A stretch of DNA of 24,304 bases from Porphyromonadaceae bacterium (GCA_003517675.1 DPAC01000047.1:1-24304); one strand, 5' to 3'. Shown: positions 9,684-18,786, counted from the first letter of the stretch. The notes: generated from the letters alone by a model not told the origin. Made by a program: numbers and translations.

Positions 9684-10982
9684 TCATTGTTTACGGAAGA
9701 TATGATAGATCCCGCCGGCTGTTTCCTCCACAACGTAACCCTCGTTCAGCAGAAGTGTCCATCCCTCGCCGGTCACTCTGTTACCATCGATCTCCAGTGG
9801 AGGGGTCACTATGATCCAGCGCCAGTCGGAACGCATCAGGGCTCCCCCCTCCTCTACATTGAGCAAACCCCAACGGTCACTGATCTGAATAGAGAGATAG
9901 ACCGTTCCCTCATCTTCATCCAGAGGGATCACCCCATTCAGGTCGTAAGAGAGCTCCATCTCCTCCAGCCGGATCTCAAGGTGGGGTTCTTCCAGAAATT
10001 TCTCACGGTAGATATCCAGACGGGTGTTGTTGGAGAGCTCCCGTCTGAGTTCCTCATCGGCAATTCTCCTGCCGCCGTACTCCACTGCCACCTGTTTTAC
10101 GAGACTCTGAAGGATGATGCGTTGATCCATGCCGAATGCTTCAGCGAATAAAGCTGTCAGGTCGCTCTCGGCGGTCACACGTTTATTCCACTCATTTTCT
10201 CTCTGATAGAGAAAAAAGCCATAGACAGGGGTGGTCTCATAGGCAAAGGTACGCACAAAGGAGGGCGATCTATCATAAACTTGCAGGCGAGTGAGAAGAT
10301 AATCCCGCCATTGCCATTTGTCACGGCCACTCATCATCTGTCCGGTATAGGTGGCCAATCCCTCCAGTAGCTCGAGGTAGTTCTCGGCTACCTCAGAACC
10401 CCGGTAGAGCTGGTGACGATATCTGCGGAAGAGCAGTGCGTTTTGTAGATGTTCCAACGACCGGTTGTATCTGCCGGCCAGCAACGCCTGACGCAAAGCT
10501 TCAAGCTCCAGCCGCAGATAGATGCGTCCCTCCCTCCGATCGAGATGATTGTTCTCTTGGTGACGGAAATGAAACCCAAGGGATGGTTGCGCACAGTGAA
10601 ACAGCTCATGGGTTATCAGCTCCAGGCGGTCGTAAGGATCAGGTGGCAGCGGCAGTCGGGCCATTGCCCAATGAAGACCACCCCACTCCACATCTGTATT
10701 GGCCAAAGGAATCTTTTCAGGAAGGATGCCCCTGTAAATCCCTTCAGAGGGTTTCAGAACCCCCTCGCTGTCAGGCATATTGGCAAAGATCTCACGGCTG
10801 TCCGGATCAACCAGCATGATGGGGCCGTAGATATCCTTGTTCCACAGCAGGCGATGGTCATAGGTAGCTTTTCTCGTCTGGTAAAACAACAGACGGATGC
10901 TGTCCGCAGGCATTTGCAGATGCTGCGCGTTAAGTGTGTGCAGACATAAGCTCAACAACCATATGTCAACCAGTTTGCTCAT
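9684..10982 (-). CDS. Exported protein of unknown family with HELFH motif; candidate gluzincin-like zinc metallopeptidase
   Basis: 432 aa. The N-terminus ([20 protein letters not shown]) looks like a signal peptide with likely cleavage near residue 19-20, placing the protein in the periplasm or outside. The key motif is [11 protein letters not shown] with His125, Glu126 and His129 as an HExxH zinc site. [14 protein letters not shown] about 75 residues later offers Glu207 as third ligand, the spacing and form of a gluzincin. The C-terminal 120 residues are beta-rich without a recognised domain. I do not recognise a named family. ATG at 10982 is the first usable start. It lies just upstream of mtgA and downstream of rodA in a wall-synthesis neighbourhood, which hints at an envelope role, but peptidase activity itself is inferred from motif only. 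Confidence 0.78.
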   Translation of the reverse strand: MSKLVDIWLLSLCLHTLNAQHLQMPADSIRLLFYQTRKATYDHRLLWNKDIYGPIMLVDPDSREIFANMPDSEGVLKPSEGIYRGILPEKIPLANTDVEWGGLHWAMARLPLPPDPYDRLELITHELFHCAQPSLGFHFRHQENNHLDRREGRIYLRLELEALRQALLAGRYNRSLEHLQNALLFRRYRHQLYRGSEVAENYLELLEGLATYTGQMMSGRDKWQWRDYLLTRLQVYDRSPSFVRTFAYETTPVYGFFLYQRENEWNKRVTAESDLTALFAEAFGMDQRIILQSLVKQVAVEYGGRRIADEELRRELSNNTRLDIYREKFLEEPHLEIRLEEMELSYDLNGVIPLDEDEGTVYLSIQISDRWGLLNVEEGGALMRSDWRWIIVTPPLEIDGNRVTGEGWTLLLNEGYVVEETAGGIYHIFRKQ

Positions 10983-11013
10983 CCTGATCGGTTTATTGTA
11001 AACCTATTGTTAC

Positions 11014-11257
11014 TCAGTCAACCAGATCCACCACTTTCAGTAGGCCGTCAGATACCATGAAACGTATTGCAAAGGGAGCCACCTTGTTTATGGCTCCAAG
11101 AATGACCGAAGGGCTACAGCGCGCGCATCAGCGATCTCTACATTTTTCACCAGTTGAGAGGTATTCATCTTCGACCCTTCGCCAAAGGAGGTATGCATGC
11201 CAGCTCTCGTCCAATACCCTTGGAGGCGCCGGTTACCAGAGCAGTTTTCTTTGTCAT
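11014..11257 (-). pseudogene. Short-chain dehydrogenase/reductase (SDR) pseudogene, collapsed by internal deletions
   Basis: A clear SDR start, MTKKTALVTGASKGIGRELA, begins with ATG at 11257 and carries the TGxxxGxG cofactor motif. The frame then breaks after about 20 codons (CIPPLAKGRR, stop). A second frame continues with SFGEGSKMNTSQLVKNVEIA and DARAVAL, typical of SDR C-terminal regions, and breaks again. A third frame gives GAINKVAPFAIRFMVSDGLL and VVDLVD ending at a TGA at 11014. About 244 bp remain of a gene that should be near 800 bp, with the Ser-Tyr-Lys catalytic part lost. It sits between rodA and the HELFH gene. Confidence 0.75.
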
Positions 11258-11273
11258 CAGGCTCTCTTTTTGA

Positions 11274-11281
11274 CAAAAATA
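11274..11281 (-). promoter_or_regulatory. Promoter -7 element ahead of the SDR remnant and HELFH-mtgA genes
   Basis: On the minus strand TATTTTTG is a full match to TAnnTTTG, 16 bp before the dead SDR start codon. At the consensus distance upstream there is only TATC, so the -33 box is poor. If active, it may still drive the HELFH gene and mtgA even though the SDR gene is dead. Confidence 0.4.
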
Positions 11282-11322
11282 ACCTTTTTCCGGAAGCGAT
11301 GATACAGATTGGGAGACTTTTT

Positions 11323-12783
11323 TCATAGGTAGCTGCGCGACTTGTCGATCCGCAGCAAAATGAAAAGCAGGATGGTGAATCCCCAAAGCGAAGAGCCGCC
11401 GTAGCTGAAGAAAGGAAGGGGAATGCCGATTACCGGCATGATGCCGATCACCATCCCCACGTTGATGACCAGGTGAAAGAAGAAGATGCTCATCACCGCA
11501 TATCCGTACACCCTCCCGAAAATGGTGGTCTGCCGTTCCGCGAGATGCAACAACCGCAAAATGAAAACCAGGTACAACAAAAGAATGATGGCCGATCCTA
11601 TAAAACCATGCTCTTCACCGATGGTGCAGAAGATGAAATCGGTATCCTGCTCCGGCACATATTTAAGCTTAGTTTGGGTGCCGTTCAGAAACCCCTTACC
11701 GGTTAACCCTCCCGAACCGATGGCGATCTTGGACTGCCCCACATGGTAGCCGGCACCACTCAGATCCTGTTCCATGCCAAGGGTGACCTTGATGCGCATC
11801 TGCTGATGAGGTTGTAACAGATCATAGAACACATATTCTACTGATTCAAGAAAAAGAAATGAGCCAACCATAAAAAGGAGGATCAACAGGTAGTTCTTCT
11901 GCCGGTAACGGAAAAAGAGATAGATCAGATAGAGCGCTGAAGCAGTGAGCGCAGCCAGAGCTGTAACTCCCCAATTGATGGTCACCCCCATAAACGATAA
12001 GATGTATGCAACAAGAAAAATGGCTGCTGCAATGAGGAGCATTGTCCGGAAAGGTTTGCTTCTCTTGAGGTAATTGCGGATCATCCATGCACTGAAGATG
12101 ATAATCAACAGAATAGTCATAAACTCCCCCAACGAGATGACACCAACCATTTTTTCGGAGAATTTGATCCCCAGTACGAAATAGATGATGGCTGCAATTC
12201 CAGCGAAAAGAACACTACCGGGCAACCCTTCACGGTAGAGCACGAGAATAAGACTGAGATAGACCAGTGCTGTTCCTGTTTCACTCTGGGCAATCACCAA
12301 TATCACCGGAAGCAGTATGATCGCAGACACCAGGATGAGGTTGCGTCGCTCCATGAGACGGAATCCATAGGTGTTGAACACCTTGGCCAGCATGAGGGCG
12401 ATGAGAAACTTCATGAACTCGGCAGGTTGCAGACGTAAAGGACCGATGATCAGCCATGAGCGCGATCCGTTGATCTCTTTCGCCATCACCAGCGTGATGA
12501 GCAGCAAGGCAATACCTGCCAGGTAGAAAAGAAAGGCATAGGTCTCGTAAAAACGCACATCAATCTTAATCAGGGCTAAAGCAAGCAGCAACGAGGAACC
12601 AATCCAGACCAGCTGCATGCCTGCTCTCCCGGAGATGTCGAACAATCCGGTAGCATTCTCCAGGTCGAAGCTCGCAGCATAGATATTGAGCCAACCCAAC
12701 ACCACAAAGAGGAGGTAGAAGCCAACTGTCATCCAGTCGATTTTACCTTTTTCCACCCTTTCCCTGCTCCCTTGATAGATCAT
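11323..12783 (-). CDS. rodA: Rod-shape SEDS glycosyltransferase RodA
   Basis: 486 aa polytopic membrane protein of the SEDS family. It polymerises lipid II glycan strands together with PBP2 in the elongation machine. Signature stretches are INGSRSWLIIGPLRLQPAEF (104-123), QSETGTALVYLSL (166-178), PEQDTDFIFCTIGEEHGF (377-394, with the likely catalytic Asp382 in TDF) and a C-terminal PLPFFSYGGSS. It is about 100 residues longer than the E. coli protein. The extra part, roughly residues 205-310, adds hydrophobic segments between the ETGT loop and the QMRI segment. The ATG overlaps the stop of mrdA by 4 bp (ATGA), showing translational coupling with its partner PBP2. Confidence 0.96.
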   Translation of the reverse strand: MIYQGSRERVEKGKIDWMTVGFYLLFVVLGWLNIYAASFDLENATGLFDISGRAGMQLVWIGSSLLLALALIKIDVRFYETYAFLFYLAGIALLLITLVMAKEINGSRSWLIIGPLRLQPAEFMKFLIALMLAKVFNTYGFRLMERRNLILVSAIILLPVILVIAQSETGTALVYLSLILVLYREGLPGSVLFAGIAAIIYFVLGIKFSEKMVGVISLGEFMTILLIIIFSAWMIRNYLKRSKPFRTMLLIAAAIFLVAYILSFMGVTINWGVTALAALTASALYLIYLFFRYRQKNYLLILLFMVGSFLFLESVEYVFYDLLQPHQQMRIKVTLGMEQDLSGAGYHVGQSKIAIGSGGLTGKGFLNGTQTKLKYVPEQDTDFIFCTIGEEHGFIGSAIILLLYLVFILRLLHLAERQTTIFGRVYGYAVMSIFFFHLVINVGMVIGIMPVIGIPLPFFSYGGSSLWGFTILLFILLRIDKSRSYL

Positions 12784-14690
12784 TGTTCCTCTTGTGGTTT
12801 CACTGGTTCATTCTGCCTGACTGGAAGGTTGCGCGTATAGACATAGGGTAGTATCTCCCGGTTGATCACTGAGTTCTCGAGCCAACGGTCGCTCTCCGGT
12901 ATTTCTCCCCTGAAATATTGCTGCAACATGAGCCGTGCAATGGGTACTGCATTGGTTGCCCCAAAGCGACCGTTTTCCACCACCACCGCGATGGCAACCT
13001 GAGGATCATCCTTGGGAGCAAAGCCCATGAAGAGTGAATGGTCATCACCATGTGGGTTCTCAGCCGTACCGGTTTTGCCACACACCTCCATGAATGGTTC
13101 CAGGTTGATGCCCCGACAGGTGCCAAAGGTCACAGCATCAGCCATGCCGGCAACGGTGAGCTCGACATGCTCCCTGTTGATACCCGATTCATGACGGGTG
13201 GTGTATTTTTCATCCAGTGCTCCCCCTTTGATCTCCTTCACCACATGCGGTGTGTAGTAATAGCCCCTGTTGGCAATGAGTGCTCCCATGTTCGCTATCT
13301 GCAGGGGCGTTGCCAGTATCTCTCCCTGACCGATGGCAATGGAGATGATGTTGTGCGCATTCCACCGGTCGGTTTTGAACACATTCGAATAAAACTTGCT
13401 GTTGGGGATAAAGCCCCTTTTCTCGGAAGGGAGATCCACCCCCAACGGATAGCCGAAACCCATCCTTACCATATGATCCTTCCAGACATCGAACGCTTCT
13501 CCCGTACCGGAATATTTGCTCCTGTTACTGAGCATCCCACTTAAACCGTAAGAGAAGAATGAATTGCAGGAGGTAGCCAATGCATATTGGATGGCCAGTG
13601 GTGACGCATGCCCGTGACAGGCGGGACGCCCTCCAAGGGGAGGATAACCACCAAAACAGGAGTAGCGAGTCTCCGGGGTGATGATCCCCTCCTGCAGAAA
13701 AATCAATCCCTGTGTAGGTTTAAAGGTCGACCCCGGAGGGTAAGTGCCGGCGATGGCCCGGTTGATCAACGGTTTATAGGGGTTGTTTTCCAGCGATCGA
13801 TAGTTGGTGCCAAACGTTTTGCCGGTGAGGAGGGATGGGTCATAAGTAGGTGCCGAGACCATGCATAAAATCTCACCTGTCTTGGGTTCAATCATGACGA
13901 TGCTACCCACCTTGTTATGCATCAACTGTTCACCATATAACTGAAGATCAATATCGATGCTGATTTTCAGATCCTTACCAGATACCGGTGCCTCATCGTG
14001 CCGTCCCTCCTCATAACGACCTTGCACCCTGCCATGGGCATCGCGCAGCAACACCTCCACCCCTTTCTCCCCACGAAGATCCTCTTCGTGTGAGAGCTCA
14101 ATGCCTGATTTCCCTACATAATCACCCCGCACATAGTAGGGATCGGCAGCCATCTTGTTCTTGTCTACCTCTGCTACGTAGCCAAGGACTAACCCCATGC
14201 CGGAATAGTTGTACTGTCGCTCGGTTCGGCTCTGGATGTAAATTCCGGGAAACTTATAGAGCTTCTCCTGCAACAGGGCATACTCCTCCACACTCAGCTG
14301 AGAAAGAAACAACTGGGGGGTATAGGAAGAGTAACCCGGATTCTTGCGCCGGTCTTTCATATCGGCATCGAGGCGTTTGAACTGTTCAAGGTCAATGTTG
14401 AGCGTACGGCAAAAGTCTGTGGTATCGAACTGTTCCATTTCCCGAACCACCATCATCACATCATAGGTAGGCCGATTGTATACCAGCAGGTTGTCATTCC
14501 GATCGTAAATGGCTCCCCTGGCCGGGTAAAGTGTTCTGCGGAGAAAGGCGTTGCTGTCGGCATACTCACGGTACTCCGGACTCAGCAACTGCAGGCGAAA
14601 GAGCTGCACCAGATAGATCAGTGCAATGATCACAACTGCAGAAGCGATCACTTTTCTTCTGTTGGCAAGATTACCAGGACTGTTCACCAC
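12780..14690 (-). CDS. mrdA: Penicillin-binding protein 2 (elongasome transpeptidase)
   Basis: 636 aa class B PBP. It cross-links peptidoglycan during side-wall growth with RodA. An N-terminal membrane anchor spans about residues 14-33, followed by the dimerisation domain starting at RRTLYPARGAIYDRN, and then the transpeptidase domain with all three active-site motifs: STFK (Ser321, Lys324), SCN (374-376) and KTGT (539-542). The start is a GTG at 14690; a second GTG follows directly at 14687. The gene start overlaps the end of mreD by 20 bp, and its stop overlaps the rodA ATG by 4 bp, so mreB-mreC-mreD-mrdA-rodA is one tightly packed operon. Confidence 0.96.
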   Translation of the reverse strand: MVNSPGNLANRRKVIASAVVIIALIYLVQLFRLQLLSPEYREYADSNAFLRRTLYPARGAIYDRNDNLLVYNRPTYDVMMVVREMEQFDTTDFCRTLNIDLEQFKRLDADMKDRRKNPGYSSYTPQLFLSQLSVEEYALLQEKLYKFPGIYIQSRTERQYNYSGMGLVLGYVAEVDKNKMAADPYYVRGDYVGKSGIELSHEEDLRGEKGVEVLLRDAHGRVQGRYEEGRHDEAPVSGKDLKISIDIDLQLYGEQLMHNKVGSIVMIEPKTGEILCMVSAPTYDPSLLTGKTFGTNYRSLENNPYKPLINRAIAGTYPPGSTFKPTQGLIFLQEGIITPETRYSCFGGYPPLGGRPACHGHASPLAIQYALATSCNSFFSYGLSGMLSNRSKYSGTGEAFDVWKDHMVRMGFGYPLGVDLPSEKRGFIPNSKFYSNVFKTDRWNAHNIISIAIGQGEILATPLQIANMGALIANRGYYYTPHVVKEIKGGALDEKYTTRHESGINREHVELTVAGMADAVTFGTCRGINLEPFMEVCGKTGTAENPHGDDHSLFMGFAPKDDPQVAIAVVVENGRFGATNAVPIARLMLQQYFRGEIPESDRWLENSVINREILPYVYTRNLPVRQNEPVKPQEEQ

Positions 14691-15192
14691 TTTTCCTCCT
14701 ATAGATTAGCATGTCAAAGGCAATGATGAGTATGATTGAACTCACCGCAGATATGATGATTCGCAGGAGCGTGTTGACCAGGTTGAATAGCGTGAAAGAT
14801 TCAATGAAAAAGAGGAGCGTGAGATGCAGGAAGATCGTAAAAATGGTAAATCGCACAAAGGGTCCGGGTGCACTGTTCATCCCAGGAACAAAACCCTCAA
14901 ACTCCTCTTTCTCAAAAAAGAGAGACATCATTGGTTTTCTAAACATCGCTACCAGCGTGATGGCTGCAGCATTCATGCCGGGCGTGTTCAGAAAGATGTC
15001 GATGATCAATCCCATAAGAAAAGCGGAGATGATTACATAAAAGAGGTTTCGGCCTATAGGCAGCTTTAGAAGGAAATAACCATACAGTACTGGGGTAGCC
15101 AGACCAAAGAGGTTGATCCGGCTCAACAACAAAACCTGTATCAGGATCAACAGCAGAAACAGAAAAAATTCGTGTAGGTAACTGATTTTCAT
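14671..15192 (-). CDS. mreD: Rod-shape-determining membrane protein MreD
   Basis: 173 aa, nearly all hydrophobic, with about five or six predicted membrane spans. It starts ISYLHEFFLFLLLILIQVLL and has a conserved-looking internal ISAFLMGLIIDIFLNTPGMN stretch, the usual MreD pattern of a short loop near GLIxDxF. MreD is a membrane scaffold of the elongation complex. The call rests on hydropathy plus position between mreC and mrdA, because MreD sequences are poorly conserved. Its ATG overlaps the mreC stop by 4 bp. Confidence 0.9.
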   Translation of the reverse strand: MKISYLHEFFLFLLLILIQVLLLSRINLFGLATPVLYGYFLLKLPIGRNLFYVIISAFLMGLIIDIFLNTPGMNAAAITLVAMFRKPMMSLFFEKEEFEGFVPGMNSAPGPFVRFTIFTIFLHLTLLFFIESFTLFNLVNTLLRIIISAVSSIILIIAFDMLIYRRKSGEQSW

Positions 15193-16037
15193 TGCTCCAT
15201 TAATTCTTCCAGGGCTACCTGTTCCTCATAAAACCGGTCGTTGATGACCAATACATCCTGCAGAGTGTAAAAATCGGTTGCCAGCTCAAGATTGACTGTG
15301 ATAAAATTGTCATCTGACGATTTACCCAAGCCATTCACACGCCCAATGACAAGGTTCTTGGGGAAGATACGTGAGAAGCTGGTGATTACGGTATCTCCCA
15401 CGCTGTAGACCTCATGACGGGGTAATTCCCGCACTTCCGCTTCACTGATGGTTCTACCGCCCCAGTAAAGAGAACCATTGTTCTCCGAATGTTTGAGGCG
15501 GACACTCAACCGGAACTTGGGATTGATAACAGGGATCACCACTGCGAAATTGGAGGAAACATTCGACACCACACCCACCACACCCTGGTGGGATATGACC
15601 CCCATATCGGGTTTGATCCCCTGCTTACTCCCTTTGTTGATGGTGATGTAGTTGTTCACACCTGAGAAGCTCAGATTGACCACCTCCGCAGGGATAAAGG
15701 TAAAGTGCGGCTCACCGGTTGAGTCGGCCACAAATGCTTCTATCGAAAGGGAATCACCACACAAAAGCGAATCAGCTTTTTCTCTCCATACTTGCAACTC
15801 CTGTTCCAATTGAGCATTTCGCTCCATCAGCTCCCGGTTGTTTTTTCTGAGAGAGAAAAAAGAGGAGACATTACCAGAAACGGTATAGAACCATCCTGAT
15901 ATTTGATTGGCTGAAGAGAGATAAACGCTTCGCTGATAGGAGTTATGCGCAAAAACAAGATAGAAACTGAATGCAACCAGGAGAATTGCAACCAGCCAAT
16001 GACTGTTTCGTATGATAAAATTGAACAGATTACGCAT
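15189..16037 (-). CDS. mreC: Rod-shape-determining protein MreC
   Basis: 282 aa, normal for MreC. It is a bitopic inner-membrane protein whose periplasmic part organises PBP2 and RodA. One membrane span lies at about residues 13-30, then a coiled coil at about 62-92 (RKNNRELMERNAQLEQELQV), then the beta-rich MreC domain containing NYITINKGSKQGIKPDMGVI and GVVGVVSNVSSNFAVVIPV. The start ATG at 16037 is 51 bp after the mreB stop, and the stop overlaps mreD, as expected for the mre operon. Confidence 0.95.
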   Translation of the reverse strand: MRNLFNFIIRNSHWLVAILLVAFSFYLVFAHNSYQRSVYLSSANQISGWFYTVSGNVSSFFSLRKNNRELMERNAQLEQELQVWREKADSLLCGDSLSIEAFVADSTGEPHFTFIPAEVVNLSFSGVNNYITINKGSKQGIKPDMGVISHQGVVGVVSNVSSNFAVVIPVINPKFRLSVRLKHSENNGSLYWGGRTISEAEVRELPRHEVYSVGDTVITSFSRIFPKNLVIGRVNGLGKSSDDNFITVNLELATDFYTLQDVLVINDRFYEEQVALEELMEQ

Positions 16038-16088
16038 GCAATCCTACTTCAAAATAACCCGATCAGGCAGTGCCTGCCAGTGAGAATT

Positions 16089-17114
16089 CTATCGCATCAG
16101 AAAGGAGAACTTATCAATGTTCCTCAACGCAATGCTGGTACCCTTTGCTACCATGTGGAGCGGATCATCAACCACCCGGAAAGGGATGCCTATCTTCTCT
16201 GTCAAACGCTTGTCGAGACCTCTTAGCAGGGATCCGCCACCCGTGAGGTAGATACCGTTGCGAACAATGTCGGCATAGAGCTCTGGAGGGGTCTGTTCCA
16301 GGGCGCTCAAGACAGCTGAATCGACCTTTGATACCGATTTCTCCATGCAGTGTGCAATCTCCTGGTAGGAGACCGGTACATCCATGGGAAGTGAGGTCAT
16401 CCTGTTGGGACCATGCACAACAAAATCTTCAGGCGGATTATCCAGTTCGGTCAATACCGAACCCACATTGATCTTGATCTGTTCAGCGGTGCGATCACCC
16501 ACCTTGATGTTATGCTGACGACCCATGTAATCCTGAATATCCTCGGTAAAGTCATCGCCTGCAATCTTGATCGATTTGTTGGAGACAATGCCTCCCAGTG
16601 AGATCACGGCGATCTCTGTGGTTCCCCCGCCTATGTCGACGATCATATTTCCTTCAGGAGCCTCAACGTCAAGTCCGATCCCCAGCGCAGCAGCCATCGG
16701 TTCAAAGATCATGTAAACATCACGGCCACCGGCATGCTCCGCCGAGTCACGCACCGCTCGAATCTCCACTTCCGTGCTGCCGGAGGGAATACAGATCACC
16801 ACACGCAGAGAGGGAGAGAAGAGTCCACCCTTGTTTTTGTTGGCCATTTTGATCATCCCCCTGATCATCTGTTCTGCGGCGTTGAAATCGGCAATCACCC
16901 CATCTCTCAGGGGCCTCACCGTGCGAATATTCTCGTGGGTCTTCCCGTGCATCTGTCTTGCTTTCTCGCCAAGAGCGATCATCTTGTCGGTCTTGCGATC
17001 CAGTGCCACGATGGAAGGCTCATCCAGGAGGATCTTCCCGGCATTGTTCACAATCACTGAATTGGCGGTGCCGAGGTCCATCGCCAGCTCCTGCGTAAAT
17101 GAAAATAAACCCAT
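16089..17114 (-). CDS. mreB: Rod-shape-determining actin homologue MreB
   Basis: 341 aa from the ATG at 17114 (MGLFSFTQELAMDLGTANS). MreB forms membrane-bound filaments that steer side-wall synthesis. The actin-fold nucleotide motifs are present: DLGTANS (phosphate 1, residues 13-19), DIGGGTTE (phosphate 2, 160-167) and TGGGSLLRGL (adenosine site, 291-300). The N-terminal Phe/Leu-rich GLFSFTQE can serve as the membrane-contact segment. The frame extends seven codons upstream to 17135, but those residues lie before the conserved MreB start. No good TAnnTTTG promoter was found in the 111-bp gap to purH, so the mre operon may be read through from purH or use an unseen promoter. Confidence 0.97.
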   Translation of the reverse strand: MGLFSFTQELAMDLGTANSVIVNNAGKILLDEPSIVALDRKTDKMIALGEKARQMHGKTHENIRTVRPLRDGVIADFNAAEQMIRGMIKMANKNKGGLFSPSLRVVICIPSGSTEVEIRAVRDSAEHAGGRDVYMIFEPMAAALGIGLDVEAPEGNMIVDIGGGTTEIAVISLGGIVSNKSIKIAGDDFTEDIQDYMGRQHNIKVGDRTAEQIKINVGSVLTELDNPPEDFVVHGPNRMTSLPMDVPVSYQEIAHCMEKSVSKVDSAVLSALEQTPPELYADIVRNGIYLTGGGSLLRGLDKRLTEKIGIPFRVVDDPLHMVAKGTSIALRNIDKFSFLMR

Positions 17115-17133
17115 GTTATTTGTAGTTTTCAGC

Positions 17134-17210
17134 ATTCAGCATTTCCGCCTTGCGGGAGACTCCGATAAACCGGAGTCTTCATTCCGCTTCGCTTTGATCA
17201 GCTTTCAGCT
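17134..17210. repeat. Hairpin-rich intergenic element between purH and mreB (REP-like candidate)
   Basis: A perfect 7-bp stem GACTCCG-ATAAAC-CGGAGTC lies at 17158-17177, flanked by a small CCGC-CTT-GCGG hairpin. Imperfect direct-repeat pairs surround it: AGCATTCAGCA with AGCTTTCAGCT, and TTCCGCCTTGCG with TTCCGCTTCGC. No T-tract follows on the minus strand, so it is not a standard terminator. It may be a dispersed intergenic repeat or a structured mreB leader. Only one copy is in the window. Confidence 0.45.
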
Positions 17211-17225
17211 ATTGGTTTTGAATGT

Positions 17226-18749
17226 CTAATGTTTGAAATGTCTTATCCCCGTGGTTACCATGGCGACACCGTTCCGGTTACAGGTTTCGACCGACTCGGC
17301 ATCCCGAATCGATCCTCCCGGTTGTATCACGGCAGTAATTCCCGCCTTGTGGGCAATCTCCACAGAATCGGCAAAGGGAAAGAATGCATCGCTGGCCATC
17401 ACTGCACCATGGAGGTCGAACTGAAAATGTCCGGCTTTTTGAATGGCCTGATTGAGTGCATCCACCCTCGATGTTTGTCCCATACCACTGGCAATCAACT
17501 GTTTGTTCTTTGCCAGAACAATCGCATTTGATTTGGTATGTTTGACCAGCTTGTTTGCAAAAAGCAGATCTTCCGTCTCAGCAGAGGTGGGTGCCTTGTG
17601 AGTCACAACCTGCAGGTCACCAGCGCTCTGAATGCTCATGTTTCTATCCTGAACCAACATGCCGTTCAGTACAGATCGGTATTGCATGGGTTGCAACGCT
17701 TGTTCCAGCGATTTGAGTACCAAAATTATGCGATTTTTCTTTTGAAACAAAATATCCAGTGCCTCTTTCTCATACGCCGGAGCAATCAATACCTCAAAGA
17801 AAATGGGGTGAATGGCTTCAGCAGCTGCCCTATCGACCGTCCGGTTGGTCACCACAATTCCACCAAACGCAGAAACCGGGTCGGCGGCCAGGGCTGCCTC
17901 CCATGCCTCTTTGACAGTGGGACGACAGGCCATGCCACAGGCGTTGTTGTGTTTGAGGATGGCAAGTGCTGTCTCATCGAAATCGGCAATGAGAGAGATA
18001 GCGGCATCAATATCAAGGAGGTTGTTATAGGAGATCTCTTTGCCGTGCAGTTGTTCAAAGATCTGATCGAAGTGACCATAAAAGAATCCTTTCTGATGGG
18101 GGTTCTCACCATACCGTAGCTGCTTGCTTTCATCGCAACTTATCCGGAGGGCGCTGCTATTGTCGCCGTCAAAGTAACGGAAGATAGCAGCGTCATAGCC
18201 CGAAGAAACTTTAAAAGCCTCTTTTGCAAACCAGCGACGGTCCTCCTCATCACTTTCGCCCTTTTTATCTCTTAAAAGCTCTAACAGTCTCTGATACTGC
18301 TTCTTTGAAGCAACAATCAACACATTCTTATGGTTCTTGGCTGCGCCACGGATCAATGAGATCCCACCAATGTCAATCTTCTCAATGATCTCTTCCTCGC
18401 TGCCACCTGCAACCACTGTCTCTTCAAACGGATAGAGATCTACAATGACCAGATCGATTGAGGGAATATCATATGCTTTAACCTGTTTCCTATCGGCTTC
18501 ATTTTCGCGTCGGTAAAGGATCCCTCCAAATATTTTGGGGTGAAGGGTCTTGACCCGTCCGCCCAGGATGGAAGGATAACCACTCACCTCTTCCACCCCT
18601 TCGCATTCGTACCCCAGTGATTCAATGAATTCGCGGGTACCACCGGTAGAGATAAATTTGACCCGTAGATTGTTTAGCTCCTGAAGAATCTCCTCCAAAC
18701 CATCTTTGTGATAGACGGATATGAGGGCTGTTTGAATTTTCTGTGACAT
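17226..18749 (-). CDS. purH: Bifunctional AICAR formyltransferase / IMP cyclohydrolase
   Basis: 507 aa from the ATG at 18749 (MSQKIQTALISVYHK). It carries out the last two steps of purine synthesis: formylation of AICAR with 10-formyl-tetrahydrofolate and ring closure to IMP. The N-terminal cyclohydrolase domain (about 1-190) shows STGGTREFIESLG, GGRVKTLHPKIFGGIL and RGAAKNHKNV. The C-terminal transformylase domain shows LRYGENPHQKGFFYG, the catalytic ILKHNNACGMA stretch with its Lys-His pair, DPVSAFGGIVVTNR, and near the end MASDAFFPFADSVEIA. A GTG six codons upstream (18767) is possible but less likely. A promoter -7 element is 38 bp upstream of the ATG. The downstream gene is mreB, 111 bp away. 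Confidence 0.97.
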   Translation of the reverse strand: MSQKIQTALISVYHKDGLEEILQELNNLRVKFISTGGTREFIESLGYECEGVEEVSGYPSILGGRVKTLHPKIFGGILYRRENEADRKQVKAYDIPSIDLVIVDLYPFEETVVAGGSEEEIIEKIDIGGISLIRGAAKNHKNVLIVASKKQYQRLLELLRDKKGESDEEDRRWFAKEAFKVSSGYDAAIFRYFDGDNSSALRISCDESKQLRYGENPHQKGFFYGHFDQIFEQLHGKEISYNNLLDIDAAISLIADFDETALAILKHNNACGMACRPTVKEAWEAALAADPVSAFGGIVVTNRTVDRAAAEAIHPIFFEVLIAPAYEKEALDILFQKKNRIILVLKSLEQALQPMQYRSVLNGMLVQDRNMSIQSAGDLQVVTHKAPTSAETEDLLFANKLVKHTKSNAIVLAKNKQLIASGMGQTSRVDALNQAIQKAGHFQFDLHGAVMASDAFFPFADSVEIAHKAGITAVIQPGGSIRDAESVETCNRNGVAMVTTGIRHFKH

Positions 18750-18786
18750 CAACTCTCTTTTTGACACGTTAATTTTTAAAGGAGCA

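Noticed and set aside
9644..9733. Upstream in-frame extension of mtgA
   Set aside because: It overlaps the HELFH gene and precedes the natural [26 protein letters not shown] start.
10449..10949. Open frame of 166 codons on the plus strand
   Set aside because: It lies fully antisense to the HELFH gene, has no family-like motif and looks like a shadow frame. The same holds for 1889-2353 and 17538-18119 plus strand.
17158..17177. Hairpin after purH as a rho-independent terminator
   Set aside because: The stem is good, but no T-run follows on the minus strand.
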